From assembly GCF_000833575.1 (NCBI RefSeq), contig NZ_CP010827.1, positions 1,368,980 through 1,432,979 on the forward strand: a stretch of 64,000 nucleotides of DNA, written 5' to 3'. Made by a program: the position numbers and the translations under genes. The stretch comes from Corynebacterium singulare. GTDB taxonomy: Bacteria; Actinomycetota; Actinomycetes; Mycobacteriales; Mycobacteriaceae. Shown piece after piece: positions 52,249-61,901 of the stretch (positions are counted from its first letter, which is position 1; each line of letters starts with the position of its first letter). The notes under the pieces are model-generated. The model was not told the DNA's origin, did no database searches, and worked only from the letters and a program-made list of their open reading frames with translations.

Positions 52249-52818
52249 CTACTGCGTGCGCGTTCCGCGGATTGTCTGCTCAACCAACAAAAGAACCTGC
52301 TCCAAGTGAGACGTGTCACCCAGTGCGAGGCGGTTAATGAATCCATCCATAAAGGTCTCCAGATAGGTCACCAAGGTGTCGATGGAGACATCGTCGCGTA
52401 GCCGGCCCTTCTCAGCATTGGATTCCAAGCGGGCGCGCACGGCTTTGCCAAGGACTTCCTGTTCCTCGCGCCAGCGAGTGGCAAAGGAAGGATCGGTGCG
52501 CAGCATTGAGGCCACTTCTAGGCGGGTGGCGAGCCACTCGTGGCGCTCAGGGTGGCGGAGCATTTCGCTCATCACCTCGACCAAACCGTTGTTTGCCACG
52601 ACCTCCGCCTCCCGGGCGGCATCCTCCCGAGCCAGCGCGAGGAAGAGCGATTCCTTATCACCGAAGTGGTGGAAGATGGCGCCTCGCGACTTTCCGGTGG
52701 CCTCTTCCAATCGGCGGACTGTGGCGCCTTCATAGCCATGCTCTGCGAAGCATTTTCTCGCCCCGACGAGGATGTCGTTACGGCGGCGGTTGAGCTCAGA
52801 ATCGCTCATAATCGGCAT
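52249..52818 (-). CDS. acnR: TetR-type aconitase repressor AcnR
   Basis: AcnR represses acn in C. glutamicum. The 189-aa protein has the TetR HTH in GARKCFAEHGYEGATVRRLE and ATGKSRGAIFHHFGDKESLF (about residues 15-58), nearly identical to the known AcnR DNA-binding domain. ATG 52818 follows AAGGAG; MSDSEL at 52809 is an alternative start. It is downstream of acn in the same direction, and its likely operator is at 56029-56044. Confidence 0.92.
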   Translation of the reverse strand: MPIMSDSELNRRRNDILVGARKCFAEHGYEGATVRRLEEATGKSRGAIFHHFGDKESLFLALAREDAAREAEVVANNGLVEVMSEMLRHPERHEWLATRLEVASMLRTDPSFATRWREEQEVLGKAVRARLESNAEKGRLRDDVSIDTLVTYLETFMDGFINRLALGDTSHLEQVLLLVEQTIRGTRTQ

Positions 52819-52935
52819 GGCTGGACAATCTCCTTGGAAGGAAGCGCGGCACGAAACTGCCGCAACGATAGCGGGTAAGGGAGGGGAACCGAGTAGGGAA
52901 CTACATGCCAACGACTCGGTAAATGGAAAGCTTTG

Positions 52936-52980
52936 TGGATAAAGAAAGGCCAGCCAGCACTCATCTCGTTGCTAGCCGGC
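52936..52980 (-). terminator. Rho-independent terminator between acn and acnR
   Basis: On the - strand GGCCGGCTAGCA (52980-52969) pairs with TGCTGGCTGGCC (52958-52947), two of the pairs being G-U, and is followed by TTTCTTT. On the + strand those same two positions would be mismatches, so the signal serves the acn direction. A second perfect hairpin lies closer to acn at 52998-53018. Confidence 0.85.
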
Positions 52981-53037
52981 CTTCCGCTGAGCTATGCAGA
53001 GCCCACCTGGTGGGCTCTCAAAGCGGCTTGAGCCTTC

Positions 53038-55854
53038 TTAGGCCTTGACCATCTGGCGCAGCACGAACTGCAGGATGCCGCCGTGGCGGTAGTAGTCGGC
53101 CTCACCAGGCGTGTCGATGCGAACCTTGGCATCGAACTCGACGGTCTCGCCGGATTCCTTGGTGGCGGTGACGTGTACCGACTTCGGAATGCCGCCTTCG
53201 TTGAGGGCTGCGATGCCATCGATGTCGAAGGTCTCGGTGCCGTCGAGGCCGAGGGACTCGTGGGACTCGCCCTCCGGGAACTGCAGCGGGATAACGCCCA
53301 TACCGATGAGGTTGGAGCGGTGGATACGCTCAAAGGACTCGGTAATGACGGCCTTGACACCCAGCAGGTTGGTGCCCTTGGCAGCCCAGTCACGGGAGGA
53401 ACCGGTGCCGTACTCCTTGCCGGCCAGAACGACCAGCGGGATGTCAGCAGCCTTGTAGTTCTCGCAAGCATCGAAGATGAAGGCCTGCGGTGCGCCGTCC
53501 TGGGTGAAGTCGCGGGTGTAGCCGCCAGCAACGTCGACCAGCTGGTTCTGGAGGCGGATGTTGGCGAAGGTACCGCGCATCATGACCTCGTGGTTACCAC
53601 GACGGGAACCCAGGGAGTTGTAGTCCTGGCGCTCCACACCGTTCTCATCAAGGTACTGAGCGGCCGGGGTGCCCGGCTTAATGGAGGAGGCGGGGGAGAT
53701 GTGGTCGGTCGTGACGGAGTCACCGAGCTTTGCCAGAACGCGAGCGCCCTTGATGTCCTCGACCGGCTCCGGCTCAGTCGGCATACCGTCGAAGTACGGA
53801 GCCTTGCGGATGTAGGTGGAGTCCTCGTTCCACTCGAAGGTCTCACCCTCCGGAACGTCCAGGCTGCGCCATGCGTCATCGCCCTTGAAGACGTCAGCGT
53901 AGTCAGCCTCGTAGAGCTCGCGGGAGATAGCCTGCTGGATGGTGTCCTCGATCTCCTGCGGGGAAGGCCAGATGTCCTTAAGGAAGACATCGTTGCCGTC
54001 CTGGTCTTGGCCCAGCGCCTGGGTCTCGAAGTCGAAGTCCATGGTGCCGGCAATAGCGTAAGCGATAACCATGATGGGGGAAGCCAAGTAGTTCATCTTG
54101 ACGTCCGGGGAGATACGACCCTCGAAGTTACGGTTACCGGACAGGACTGCGGTAGCAGCCAGGTCATGCTCGTTGATGGCGTTGGAGATCTCTTCCGGCA
54201 GCGGGCCGGAGTTACCGATACAGGTGGTGCAGCCAAAGCCGGAGAGGTAGAAGCCTAGGGCTTCCAGGTCCTTCCACAGGTCTGCACGCTGGAAGTAGCC
54301 GTCCACAACCTGGGAACCCGGAGCGCAAATGGTCTTGACCCACGGCTTGGACTTGAGGCCCTTCTCAGCTGCCTTGCGGGCAATGAGGCCGGCGCCGACC
54401 ATGACGGACGGGTTAGAGGTGTTGGTACAGGAGGTGATGGATGCGATAGCAACCATGCCGTGGTCCAGGGTGTACTCGCCGCCGTTCGGGGAGGTGACGG
54501 TCACCGGGTTGGACTGACGGCCGGAGCCGCCCTTGGCAGCGGACTCACCTTCACCAGCGCGGGACTTGTTCAGACCGCCAGTGACGTCAACGAGAGAGTT
54601 CTCGTCGCCACCCTCGGAGGTCATGCGCTTTGCGGCGAGAGTGGTCTCGTCAGCGACGACGTCACCGGAAGCGTAGGTCGGCAGATCCTTACGGAACTGC
54701 TCCTTAGCCTCGGAAAGGAGGATGCGGTCCTGCGGGCGCTTCGGACCAGCGATGGACGGAACAACAGTGGACAGGTCCAGCTCGAGGTACTCGGAGTACT
54801 TAGCCTCCGGAGCGTCTTGCTCGAGCCACATGCCCTGAGCCTTGGCGTAGGCCTCTACGCGGTCGATCTGCTCCTGCGGGCGGCCGGTGAGCTCGAGGTA
54901 CTTGATGGTCTCCTCGTCGATCGGGAAGATCGCAGCGGTGGAGCCGAACTCTGGGGACATGTTGCCGATGGTGGCACGGTTAGCCAGCGGAACAGACTTC
55001 ACACCGTTGCCGTAGAACTCGACGAACTTCTGGACCACGCCGTGCTCGCGGAGCATCTCGGTGATGGTCAGAACAACATCGGTAGCCGTCACACCGGTCG
55101 GAATCTCGCCGGTGAGCTTGAAACCGACGACGCGCGGGATAAGCATGGAGACCGGCTGGCCCAGCATGGCAGCCTCGGCCTCGATGCCGCCGACACCCCA
55201 GCCCAAGATGCCCAGGCCGTTCTCCATGGTGGTGTGGGAGTCAGTACCAATACAGGTATCCGGGTAAGCAACGCCTTCGTTGTCGAAGACGACGCGGGAG
55301 AGGTACTCAATGTTGACCTGGTGGACAATACCGGTTCCCGGAGGCACAACGCGGAAGTTGGAGAAGTTCTCAGCACCCCAGCGCAGGAACTGGTAGCGCT
55401 CCTGGTTGCGCTCGTACTCGATCTCAACGTTCTTCTCCAGAGCGTCGGAGGAGCCAAAGGCCTCAACAATAACGGAGTGGTCAATAACCATCTCTGCCGG
55501 GTTAAGCGGGTTCACCTGGTCCGGCTTACCACCAAGGGTGGCAATGGCCTCACGCATGGTGGCAAGGTCAACGACACAGGGGACGCCGGTGAAGTCCTGC
55601 ATGAGGACGCGGGCCGGGGTGAACTGGATCTCGGTGTCCGGCTCAGCGGACGGATCCCAGTTCGCCAAAGCGTTAATGTGGTCCTTGGTTACGTTCTTGC
55701 CATCCTCGTAGCGCAGCTGGTTTTCAGCCAGCACCTTGAGGGAGTACGGCAGCTTCTCCAGGCCCTCGACCGCGTTGATATCGAAGTAGTCGTAGGACTT
55801 ACCGTTGACATCAAGAGTCTTCTTGGCACCGAAGGAGTTCAGGCTTTCAGTCAC
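53038..55854 (-). CDS. acn: Aconitate hydratase
   Basis: Aconitase isomerises citrate to isocitrate with a [4Fe-4S] cluster. The 938-aa protein is of the AcnA/IRP type. Cluster cysteines are in [20 protein letters not shown] and [18 protein letters not shown]; the swivel domain has [20 protein letters not shown] and [18 protein letters not shown]. The GTG at 55854 has GGAG six bases ahead; the ATG at 55866 lies on top of AAGGA. Because of its Fe-S need, its closeness to suf and AcnR is sensible. Confidence 0.96.
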   Translation of the reverse strand: MTESLNSFGAKKTLDVNGKSYDYFDINAVEGLEKLPYSLKVLAENQLRYEDGKNVTKDHINALANWDPSAEPDTEIQFTPARVLMQDFTGVPCVVDLATMREAIATLGGKPDQVNPLNPAEMVIDHSVIVEAFGSSDALEKNVEIEYERNQERYQFLRWGAENFSNFRVVPPGTGIVHQVNIEYLSRVVFDNEGVAYPDTCIGTDSHTTMENGLGILGWGVGGIEAEAAMLGQPVSMLIPRVVGFKLTGEIPTGVTATDVVLTITEMLREHGVVQKFVEFYGNGVKSVPLANRATIGNMSPEFGSTAAIFPIDEETIKYLELTGRPQEQIDRVEAYAKAQGMWLEQDAPEAKYSEYLELDLSTVVPSIAGPKRPQDRILLSEAKEQFRKDLPTYASGDVVADETTLAAKRMTSEGGDENSLVDVTGGLNKSRAGEGESAAKGGSGRQSNPVTVTSPNGGEYTLDHGMVAIASITSCTNTSNPSVMVGAGLIARKAAEKGLKSKPWVKTICAPGSQVVDGYFQRADLWKDLEALGFYLSGFGCTTCIGNSGPLPEEISNAINEHDLAATAVLSGNRNFEGRISPDVKMNYLASPIMVIAYAIAGTMDFDFETQALGQDQDGNDVFLKDIWPSPQEIEDTIQQAISRELYEADYADVFKGDDAWRSLDVPEGETFEWNEDSTYIRKAPYFDGMPTEPEPVEDIKGARVLAKLGDSVTTDHISPASSIKPGTPAAQYLDENGVERQDYNSLGSRRGNHEVMMRGTFANIRLQNQLVDVAGGYTRDFTQDGAPQAFIFDACENYKAADIPLVVLAGKEYGTGSSRDWAAKGTNLLGVKAVITESFERIHRSNLIGMGVIPLQFPEGESHESLGLDGTETFDIDGIAALNEGGIPKSVHVTATKESGETVEFDAKVRIDTPGEADYYRHGGILQFVLRQMVKA

Positions 55855-56021
55855 AGGGAGCTCCATTCCTTGGTTTTCGCTTGTGGGTTGTCGAACACCT
55901 TTAACATGTTCATCGAGCTCATCGAGGTGATGCCGGCATCCGGAGGAGTTCGGCGCATCGACGTTCTCAGAACGCGAAGGTTCCTAAACCATTGTAGAGG
56001 TTGGAACCCACGGTTGGTGCC

Positions 56022-56044
56022 ACTATAACAGTACGGGCGTTCTG
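56022..56044 (-). promoter_or_regulatory. acn promoter with AcnR operator
   Basis: CAGTAC-GGGC-GTTCTG at 56029-56044 fits the published AcnR motif CAGNACnnncGTACTG with one mismatch. On the - strand TATAGT (56027-56022) follows at once as a good -10 box, so bound AcnR would cover the promoter. Confidence 0.75.
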
Positions 56045-56135
56045 TTTCATCCATTTCGGGGGTACCGGCGCGTCACAAGCTTCACCCAGAGCCTTTCGGT
56101 TTAGGCTCAGGCGGGCAGAGATGAAGGAGAGACTC

Positions 56136-56612
56136 ATGATCCCGGCTGGCGTAGACGTCGATAACATCGCCGAGCAGCTCTCGGAAGATGGCGTAGCCTT
56201 CTCTAATCCGGAACTGGCGCTTGACGACGCCCTCCAGGAACCCATCGCCGAGTCCCTCCGTCCCAATCACGGGGTAGCGGTCGTTGATGTCTTTCCTGAA
56301 AAGATTCCCGATCTACGAGATCTAGCGACCGCCCTACAAAAGGAGACTGGTCTCGACACCGTCATCCTTCAAGCCCCCATGAAGGTGTCGGCGGTAAGTA
56401 ACTCCTATGACCGGGCAGCGCTCGAAGCCGCTGAGAATTCGCTGCCCCCAGGCCTCGATCAGGCCACACTCCTCAATGACTTCTACGCATCGGCCGATGG
56501 GTTCTCGGCGCCATGGCTTGCCATCCTGGGAACAATTTTCTGCCTAGCGGTGTTGGCGGGCGCTATGGCTTTCCGAAGCGCCGCCCACGATCACCGGTTC
56601 ATCTCACACTAA
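56136..56612 (+). CDS. Actinobacterial membrane protein (Rv1476-like)
   Basis: The 158-aa protein has a soluble N-terminal part (VDVDNIAEQLSEDGVAFSN; VAVVDVFPEKIPDLRDLA; TGLDTVILQAPMKVSAVSN) and one membrane helix at about 130-150 (WLAILGTIFCLAVLAGAMAF). ATG 56136 has AAGGAGAG upstream. It is divergent from acn, the same position as Rv1476 in M. tuberculosis. The soluble part resembles TPM/DUF477-like phosphatase domains by its layout, but I am not certain. Confidence 0.78.
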   Translation: MIPAGVDVDNIAEQLSEDGVAFSNPELALDDALQEPIAESLRPNHGVAVVDVFPEKIPDLRDLATALQKETGLDTVILQAPMKVSAVSNSYDRAALEAAENSLPPGLDQATLLNDFYASADGFSAPWLAILGTIFCLAVLAGAMAFRSAAHDHRFISH

Positions 56613-57048
56613 TCCGTTGCCGAGATCTGTGCTCAAACTGTCCTACAGTCGGACAGACAGTTTGAAGTTTAAAAGTAACGTTTCGAGGGGATTTCATCGG
56701 GGACAGCGGGGTGGCCATGCGCCTTGCGCGAGTGATTCGGCCACCCTGGGAGAGTGGGGAAGAGGCGAACGAGTCAACCACTAAGGCTTTACTTTGAGGG
56801 TGGGGGAGTGGTTTTGGCGCTGTGCCGCGTTCGGGGACTGCCCGCCCGACGAGTGGCCGGGATGCCGGATTCAATCGACACCCGACGTCGTTCAGCTGAA
56901 AGGCGGGCAAGGCTCAAGACTTGTCCAACAGGCTTGAGGGAAGAGTCAAAGAGATCCCGCGTCGGCAGCCCACATTAAGCATGAACTGCGACTGACTGCC
57001 GCTTCGCCCTGGATGAAAATTGCGCTGGTACGGGCCGTGTTACAGCTA

Positions 57049-57064
57049 TGTGAGGAACGTCACA
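57049..57064. promoter_or_regulatory. GlxR (CRP-type) binding site
   Basis: TGTGA-GGAACG-TCACA is a perfect match to the GlxR/CRP consensus TGTGA-N6-TCACA. It lies 888 bases before the NlpC/P60 start; the intervening bases may be transcribed leader. Confidence 0.75.
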
Positions 57065-57398
57065 ATCACACCTTGGTAACAAAATCATTGCAGGTTAGGT
57101 ACTTCTGTAAGGGCCTGTGGCTGGACTTAACTCATGTGAAAAATGAGGAAAGTGTGCGGAATGGCGTGTCGGTGACGTATGGTTCACGTATCGACTCACG
57201 GGTTGACTCTTGCTTCATGTGTTCATGGGCCAAGCCTTGACTCTCAACTGAGACGACGCACGGGTATGTGGGGAAGCACGCCACGAGCGAATACGGCAGT
57301 TGAGGTTCACCGTCTGGCAAATGAGCGCCGTGCTTTCACAAGCACGCAGCGTTACGGGTTCCTCGCCGCAGTCGGTACCAGTGTTCGACTTTTTCAAA

Positions 57399-57700
57399 AC
57401 AAGACACCTACCTTCCGAATGGGAGAGGCTCCTTTTCGCTTCCTGTGCGCTCCGTGCAGAGAAGTGCCGCGGCTTCTCGCCCTGTCGGTTCCCGGTCGGG
57501 TGCCAGCCATAGGGGCATTCTCCGCGCGCAGCGGAGAAGGATGCTTTATGCGCGGGGCGCTCGGCGAGGAGGAACCTCCCAGCGCGATGGCCTTCGAGTG
57601 ACGTGTGCCCCTTTCGCTATCGGGACCATGGGTGAGGCTCCTATTGCTGCCTCGCTCATATGGTCCGGGTCTTAGCGTTGGTGTACACCCCGATTGGCTG
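57399..57700 (+). ncRNA. Structured leader or noncoding RNA candidate
   Basis: Consecutive stems: TTCTCCGC/GCGGAGAA (57518-57538), GCGCT/AGCGC enclosing GGAGG-AA-CCTCC (57557-57587 region), and GGACCAT...ATGGTCC enclosing GTGAGGC/GCCTCGC (57623-57666). The block ATGGGAGAGGCTCCT at 57419-57433 recurs with one change at 57628-57642. Position before a secreted NlpC/P60 gene makes a c-di-AMP (ydaO) riboswitch conceivable, but I cannot fit its full core. Confidence 0.35.
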
Positions 57701-57951
57701 TAGCTTAACCACGCTTTTGACAGGGTCTCAGATGAGTGCGTCCGCACCGGACGACCTCCATTCCCTCCTTTGGCATGCCTTTCTTTCCCTAAAGAATTGC
57801 TCAAGAAGCGCATGTAGTACGGAAGTGCCCCCGTATCCGTTGTCCTTGACTCTCCCGTGTCGCAGTAACCGGCGCCCGGGTCGAGCGTGCGCTATTGCTG
57901 TCGCGCCTAGGGCAGGTAGGAAACTGGGTAGGTGTCGAGGAGATATTTCTC

Positions 57952-59925
57952 GTGGCCACCACTTCATCCTTTGGCTTTCGTCGCTTTAAGGCAGCGTTTA
58001 CTGCCATCGCGACCACAGCCGTATTGTCTACAGTCTCATCAGTCACGCCAGCCATAGCGGCGGAACCAGAGCAACTCAACATCAAGCAGCTGTTGTCGTC
58101 TGACAACCCATCCATCGCAGACCTTGCAGGGGCTATCGCTCAGGTAGAGGAACGCATTGCTGAGGCCGAGGCCGCGATTGGCTCACACCGTGAGGCAGTC
58201 AACCGAGCGCTCGTTGATCTCAATGATGCTCGCACGAAGGCCGAACAGGCGCGTCGCGGCACGACGACGGCCCGCGAGCAACTGAGCCTGGCAGAGGACG
58301 AGGTAGCTCAGGCTCAAGCAAAGCTCAACGATATTTCACGCTCTGCCTACCGCCGAGCAAACACCTCTGACTCGGTCTCTCGTGCAGCCGGCAAAGACGC
58401 TCGCTCCGACATGCTTGAGCGCCAGGCTCTTCTCCGTTCGCAATCCGACAAGCAGCAGGGCGTACTAGCCCAGCTCGAGCAGGAACGAACCAAGAAGGCA
58501 AACAAGGAGTCTCAGCTTCGGAAGACTCAACAACTTGCTGAACGGCGTGAGGAGCAGGCCACTGAGGCGGAAGCTTCAGCGCGCCAGACGCTTACAGACT
58601 CTGAAGCGTCAATCGAAGAATCGGCAGCCGAGCGTGTCGAGTTGCTCTCTCAGCTTACATCGCTCCATGAGGCTTTAAATCAAGCTAAGGGCGTTGACGA
58701 AGAAGATAAGTCAACCGTCCCGACTAGACCTAGCGTCCAGGACGAGAGCTTGACCGAAGCGGATCGGGGTGTCCATGGGACCACGGCACCGGTCACAGAA
58801 GACCCGGCCGCGGAAGACCAGCCGACTGAGGAGGCAAAGAAGCCTGAGGAGCCTTCGGCGTCCTCCAGCGCTTCAGCTTCCGTCGCAACTGAAGAATCTA
58901 CTGTCGCCGAGGGGCCGACCGCGGTTGAGGCCCGCAACCGTACGCTCCAAGCGCAGCAAACCAGCCCTTCGGTATCGCCAGAGCAGATGAAGGAGCTCTC
59001 TAGCGCAGCGGATACCTTGTCGTCCGATCCGAATGTGAAGGAATTGTCCTCGAAGTCTGCAGACCGTAAGGAGCATGCGGGAGGAAGTTCCTTTGATCCG
59101 ACATCACTTGACCCCGAAACCGTCGCTCTGGGCATCGGCGTCGTGGGTAGCGTTGCCTCCATTGTGGCAGCGTCCCAACCCAGCCACAGCAACAGTCTCA
59201 CTCCCGATGAAATCGATGCACTAGCCCAGGGGTCATCGAAGCTCTTTGCCCTTCAATCGGAGCAGTCAGCGACGGGGACGACGCAGTCGGTATCGAACCA
59301 AGAGGCGTCGGCAAGCACTGCAGACACAACGACATCCGAGGAAACCTCCACGGAATCTACGTCGAACTCGTGGGGCACACGTGGTGAAGGGGACTTCGAA
59401 GATGAGGACTCTCTTGCCTCTGACGTGTCGGACGTTCTTGAGGAACTCGAAACGACCGATAGCATCACGGACAAGGCCACTTCCAAGCTTGGTGATGCTT
59501 CCCGTGAGGCGAAGATAGAAACCGTCATCCAGCGCGCTACTTCTCAGGTTGGCGTTCCTTATGCATGGGGTGGCGGCGACGCAAACGGACCGACCCAGGG
59601 TATTCGCGATGGCGGCGTCGCTGACTCTCACGGCGACTACAACAAGATTGGCTTCGATTGTTCCGGTCTCGTGCTCTATGCTTTCGCCGGCGTGGGCATC
59701 TCTCTACCGCACTACACCGGCTATCAGTACCAGAAGGGTGAGAAGATTCCGACCAGCGAGATGGAACGCGGTGACCTTATCTTCTATGGCCCCAGTGGCA
59801 ACCAGCACGTAGCGATCTACCTTGGTGATGGCACCATGGTTGAGGCTCCACAGTCCGGTCAAAATGTCAGCATCACCCCAGTACGGCAAGGCGGAATGTC
59901 CCCGTATGCCGTGCGCCTACTTTAG
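57952..59925 (+). CDS. Secreted NlpC/P60 peptidoglycan hydrolase
   Basis: The 657-aa protein is a cell-wall endopeptidase probably splitting D-iGlu-mDAP bonds during cell separation, like mycobacterial RipA and C. glutamicum Cg1735. A signal peptide covers residues 1-35 (RRFKAAFTAIATTAVLSTVS, ending PAIAA). A long coiled coil spans about 55-245, then a Ser/Glu/Pro-rich flexible part (about 245-515). The NlpC/P60 domain occupies about 523-657, with catalytic Cys570 in FDCSGLVLYAF and His619 in QHVAIYLGDG. GTG 57952 follows GAGGAG. The flexible middle part is longer than in typical relatives and contains a hydrophobic stretch near 398 (VALGIGVVGSVASIVAAS). Confidence 0.9.
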   Translation: MATTSSFGFRRFKAAFTAIATTAVLSTVSSVTPAIAAEPEQLNIKQLLSSDNPSIADLAGAIAQVEERIAEAEAAIGSHREAVNRALVDLNDARTKAEQARRGTTTAREQLSLAEDEVAQAQAKLNDISRSAYRRANTSDSVSRAAGKDARSDMLERQALLRSQSDKQQGVLAQLEQERTKKANKESQLRKTQQLAERREEQATEAEASARQTLTDSEASIEESAAERVELLSQLTSLHEALNQAKGVDEEDKSTVPTRPSVQDESLTEADRGVHGTTAPVTEDPAAEDQPTEEAKKPEEPSASSSASASVATEESTVAEGPTAVEARNRTLQAQQTSPSVSPEQMKELSSAADTLSSDPNVKELSSKSADRKEHAGGSSFDPTSLDPETVALGIGVVGSVASIVAASQPSHSNSLTPDEIDALAQGSSKLFALQSEQSATGTTQSVSNQEASASTADTTTSEETSTESTSNSWGTRGEGDFEDEDSLASDVSDVLEELETTDSITDKATSKLGDASREAKIETVIQRATSQVGVPYAWGGGDANGPTQGIRDGGVADSHGDYNKIGFDCSGLVLYAFAGVGISLPHYTGYQYQKGEKIPTSEMERGDLIFYGPSGNQHVAIYLGDGTMVEAPQSGQNVSITPVRQGGMSPYAVRLL

Positions 59926-59951
59926 ACTAGCGCGTTGCTAAACTGGGCGGC

Positions 59952-61070
59952 ATGACTGAAACACAGCGTACGGCCCCCGGTGCTGGCTTCGGCACTGGCC
60001 AAGCACCCTCCACTTTTGACGCCCTCCTCGTTCTTTCTTTCGGTGGCCCGGAAGGAAACGAGGAGGTCGTCCCGTTTTTGGAGAATGTGACCCGCGGGCG
60101 AGGCATCCCGCGCGAGCGCTTGGAAGAAGTGGGCGAGCACTATTTCCACTTTGACGGCGTTAGCCCTCTTAACGCCCTCAATCGCGATATCATTGCCAAC
60201 CTCGAGTCTGAGCTGAAAGATCGCGGACATAATCTACCCGTGTATTTTGGCAACCGTAACTGGCACCCTTTCGGCACAGAAGCCGTCGACCAGATGGCGA
60301 AAGACGGGGTTCGCAACGTCGCAGTGTTCGCTACGTCGGCCTGGGGAGGATACAGTGCCTGCCGCCAGTATGATGAGGACATCACCAAACTGCGTGACTA
60401 CGTCGCGGACAAGGGATACCCTGAGATCACGTTTACTAAACTGCGCCAATTCTTCGATCATCCGAAGTTCGTGGGCGAGATGGCGGACGCGGTCCGTGAG
60501 GCTTACGCGGAAGTAGCGGAGGAAAAGCTACCGAAGACGCGCATGCTTTTTACTGCGCACTCGGTGCCCACGGCTCATGACTCCGTAGGAGGCGCTGAAG
60601 GCGATAAACACATCTATTCTCGTCAGGTTGCAGAAGCCTCTCGACTTGTCGCCGAAGCCGCCGGCGTCAAGGAGTACGACCTCGTGTGGCAGTCCCGCTC
60701 CGGGAACCCGGCCACTCCCTGGCTTGAGCCCGATATTGTCGATCACACCACCGAGATTCATAAGAACGATGGCATTGAAGCTGTAGTGGTCTGCCCGATC
60801 GGTTTCATTTCCGATCACATGGAGGTCATCTGGGATCTCGATTCAGAGTTGCAGGATGCCGCCGGTGAGATGGGTGTCAGTGTGCACCGCACCCGGACCG
60901 CAGGTCCTTCCCAACAGTTCGCATCACTGATCATCGACCTTGTGGATGAGCTAGAACAGGGCTCACAGCCTGAGTCACTAGGCAACGTCACCGTGCAGGG
61001 CTGCACCGTTAACGGTGCTCCGTGCGCTGAAGGTTGCTGCGATATTTGGTCGCTGAAAAAGGCACACTAG
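59952..61070 (+). CDS. hemH: Ferrochelatase (coproporphyrin type, [2Fe-2S])
   Basis: In actinobacteria this enzyme inserts iron into coproporphyrin III (CpfC). The 372-aa protein shows [20 protein letters not shown], the active-site region [12 protein letters not shown], and [19 protein letters not shown] with the conserved histidine. The C-terminal cysteines in [18 protein letters not shown] fit the [2Fe-2S] cluster known in actinobacterial enzymes. ATG 59952 lies 26 bases after the hydrolase stop. Confidence 0.94.
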   Translation: MTETQRTAPGAGFGTGQAPSTFDALLVLSFGGPEGNEEVVPFLENVTRGRGIPRERLEEVGEHYFHFDGVSPLNALNRDIIANLESELKDRGHNLPVYFGNRNWHPFGTEAVDQMAKDGVRNVAVFATSAWGGYSACRQYDEDITKLRDYVADKGYPEITFTKLRQFFDHPKFVGEMADAVREAYAEVAEEKLPKTRMLFTAHSVPTAHDSVGGAEGDKHIYSRQVAEASRLVAEAAGVKEYDLVWQSRSGNPATPWLEPDIVDHTTEIHKNDGIEAVVVCPIGFISDHMEVIWDLDSELQDAAGEMGVSVHRTRTAGPSQQFASLIIDLVDELEQGSQPESLGNVTVQGCTVNGAPCAEGCCDIWSLKKAH

Positions 61071-61100
61071 GCATCCAGGAAACCTACCTGCGTACCCAGC

Positions 61101-61868
61101 TCACCGGGCAAAATCGCTGAGTGCGTAGGCCACCCCGGCCATTCGCGCTTGACGAATGTGACGCCAGAGCCTGAGAAGCTGAGGATCGAGGCTGTGATCG
61201 TTGATACGGTCCGTCACGGTTTCGATGATGGCGGCTACGCGATCCGCACGCGCAAACAGTTTGGCCGCGCGCTCAGGCACTGCCGAGGGCAACCCCGGGG
61301 TGTCATAGAAATCACTCAGGGTTCCCACTGTTAGTCGAGGATTCGGGAGAACGTCGCTGCGGTAGCCAGTAGCCTCAATGAGCGCGGCCGACTCGTTAGT
61401 TGCGCGGCTCAGAAGGGCATCGGCATCGCCCGGGCTTAACCATGACGGTGCGGGCAGTGGAGAGTCTTCGTCGATGGCAGTCCAGATAGTTGCTCCGTCT
61501 GCATAGGCTGGAACGAGAACCACGTGGTGATCCCGATCGTTGGTGCGCACCACAATGGCCCCGGCTGGGTTATGTGCTACCGCGACAGCGGATTCAGATC
61601 CGGCGGGCAGAGCTGGCGCCTCACCGGGGCCGGAAAGAACAAGGCGCAGCAGAGGCTCGCGTTCACGGCGATCAATGATCTCAGTAGTTTCGCGGCGAAG
61701 GCGAGCGAGAAGGTCAACGAAGGCTGCACCGTCTGGACCGGCTTGTTGACCGCCGAGCTCCACGATGGCGTCGAGGAAATCATCCGTCGATTCTTTGCCC
61801 CAGAGCCATGCTCCGAGCCATACGGCGACATTTTGAACAGGGGACCAGACCTCGGCGCGCATATCCAT
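61101..61868 (-). CDS. Conserved corynebacterial protein of unknown function
   Basis: No family is recognised. The 255-aa protein starts MDMRAEVWSPVQNVAVWLGA, has no signal peptide, and contains VVRTNDRDHHVVLVPAYADG in its centre and a helical end (LRLWRHIRQARMAGVAYALS). ATG 61868 or 61862 may be the start; the frame continues to 61952 but would overlap the divergent DUF3097 gene. It converges with hemH. Confidence 0.65.
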   Translation of the reverse strand: MDMRAEVWSPVQNVAVWLGAWLWGKESTDDFLDAIVELGGQQAGPDGAAFVDLLARLRRETTEIIDRREREPLLRLVLSGPGEAPALPAGSESAVAVAHNPAGAIVVRTNDRDHHVVLVPAYADGATIWTAIDEDSPLPAPSWLSPGDADALLSRATNESAALIEATGYRSDVLPNPRLTVGTLSDFYDTPGLPSAVPERAAKLFARADRVAAIIETVTDRINDHSLDPQLLRLWRHIRQARMAGVAYALSDFAR

Positions 61869-61901
61869 GGCTGGCCAGTGTAGACGATAGGGTAGACCGC
61901 T

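Larger units (their letters stand above)
56613..57951. other. 1.3-kb gene-free region upstream of the NlpC/P60 gene
   Basis: No frame here has a ribosome site, normal codon bias or a recognisable product on either strand. The region contains a GlxR-type site (57049-57064) and, from about 57399 to 57700, a chain of RNA hairpins. It is best read as a long promoter-leader region for the hydrolase gene, perhaps with a noncoding RNA. Confidence 0.65.

Noticed and set aside
54460..56028. 522-aa and 391-aa open frames on the + strand across acn
   Set aside because: Antisense to aconitase with no independent support.
57013..57601. Two short + strand frames (75 and 140 aa) in the gene-free region
   Set aside because: No ribosome site, cysteine-rich unlikely composition, and they overlap the GlxR site and RNA stems.
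57394..57813. 139-aa - strand frame in the same region
   Set aside because: Arg/Ser/Gly-rich composition of a noncoding frame; no start signal.
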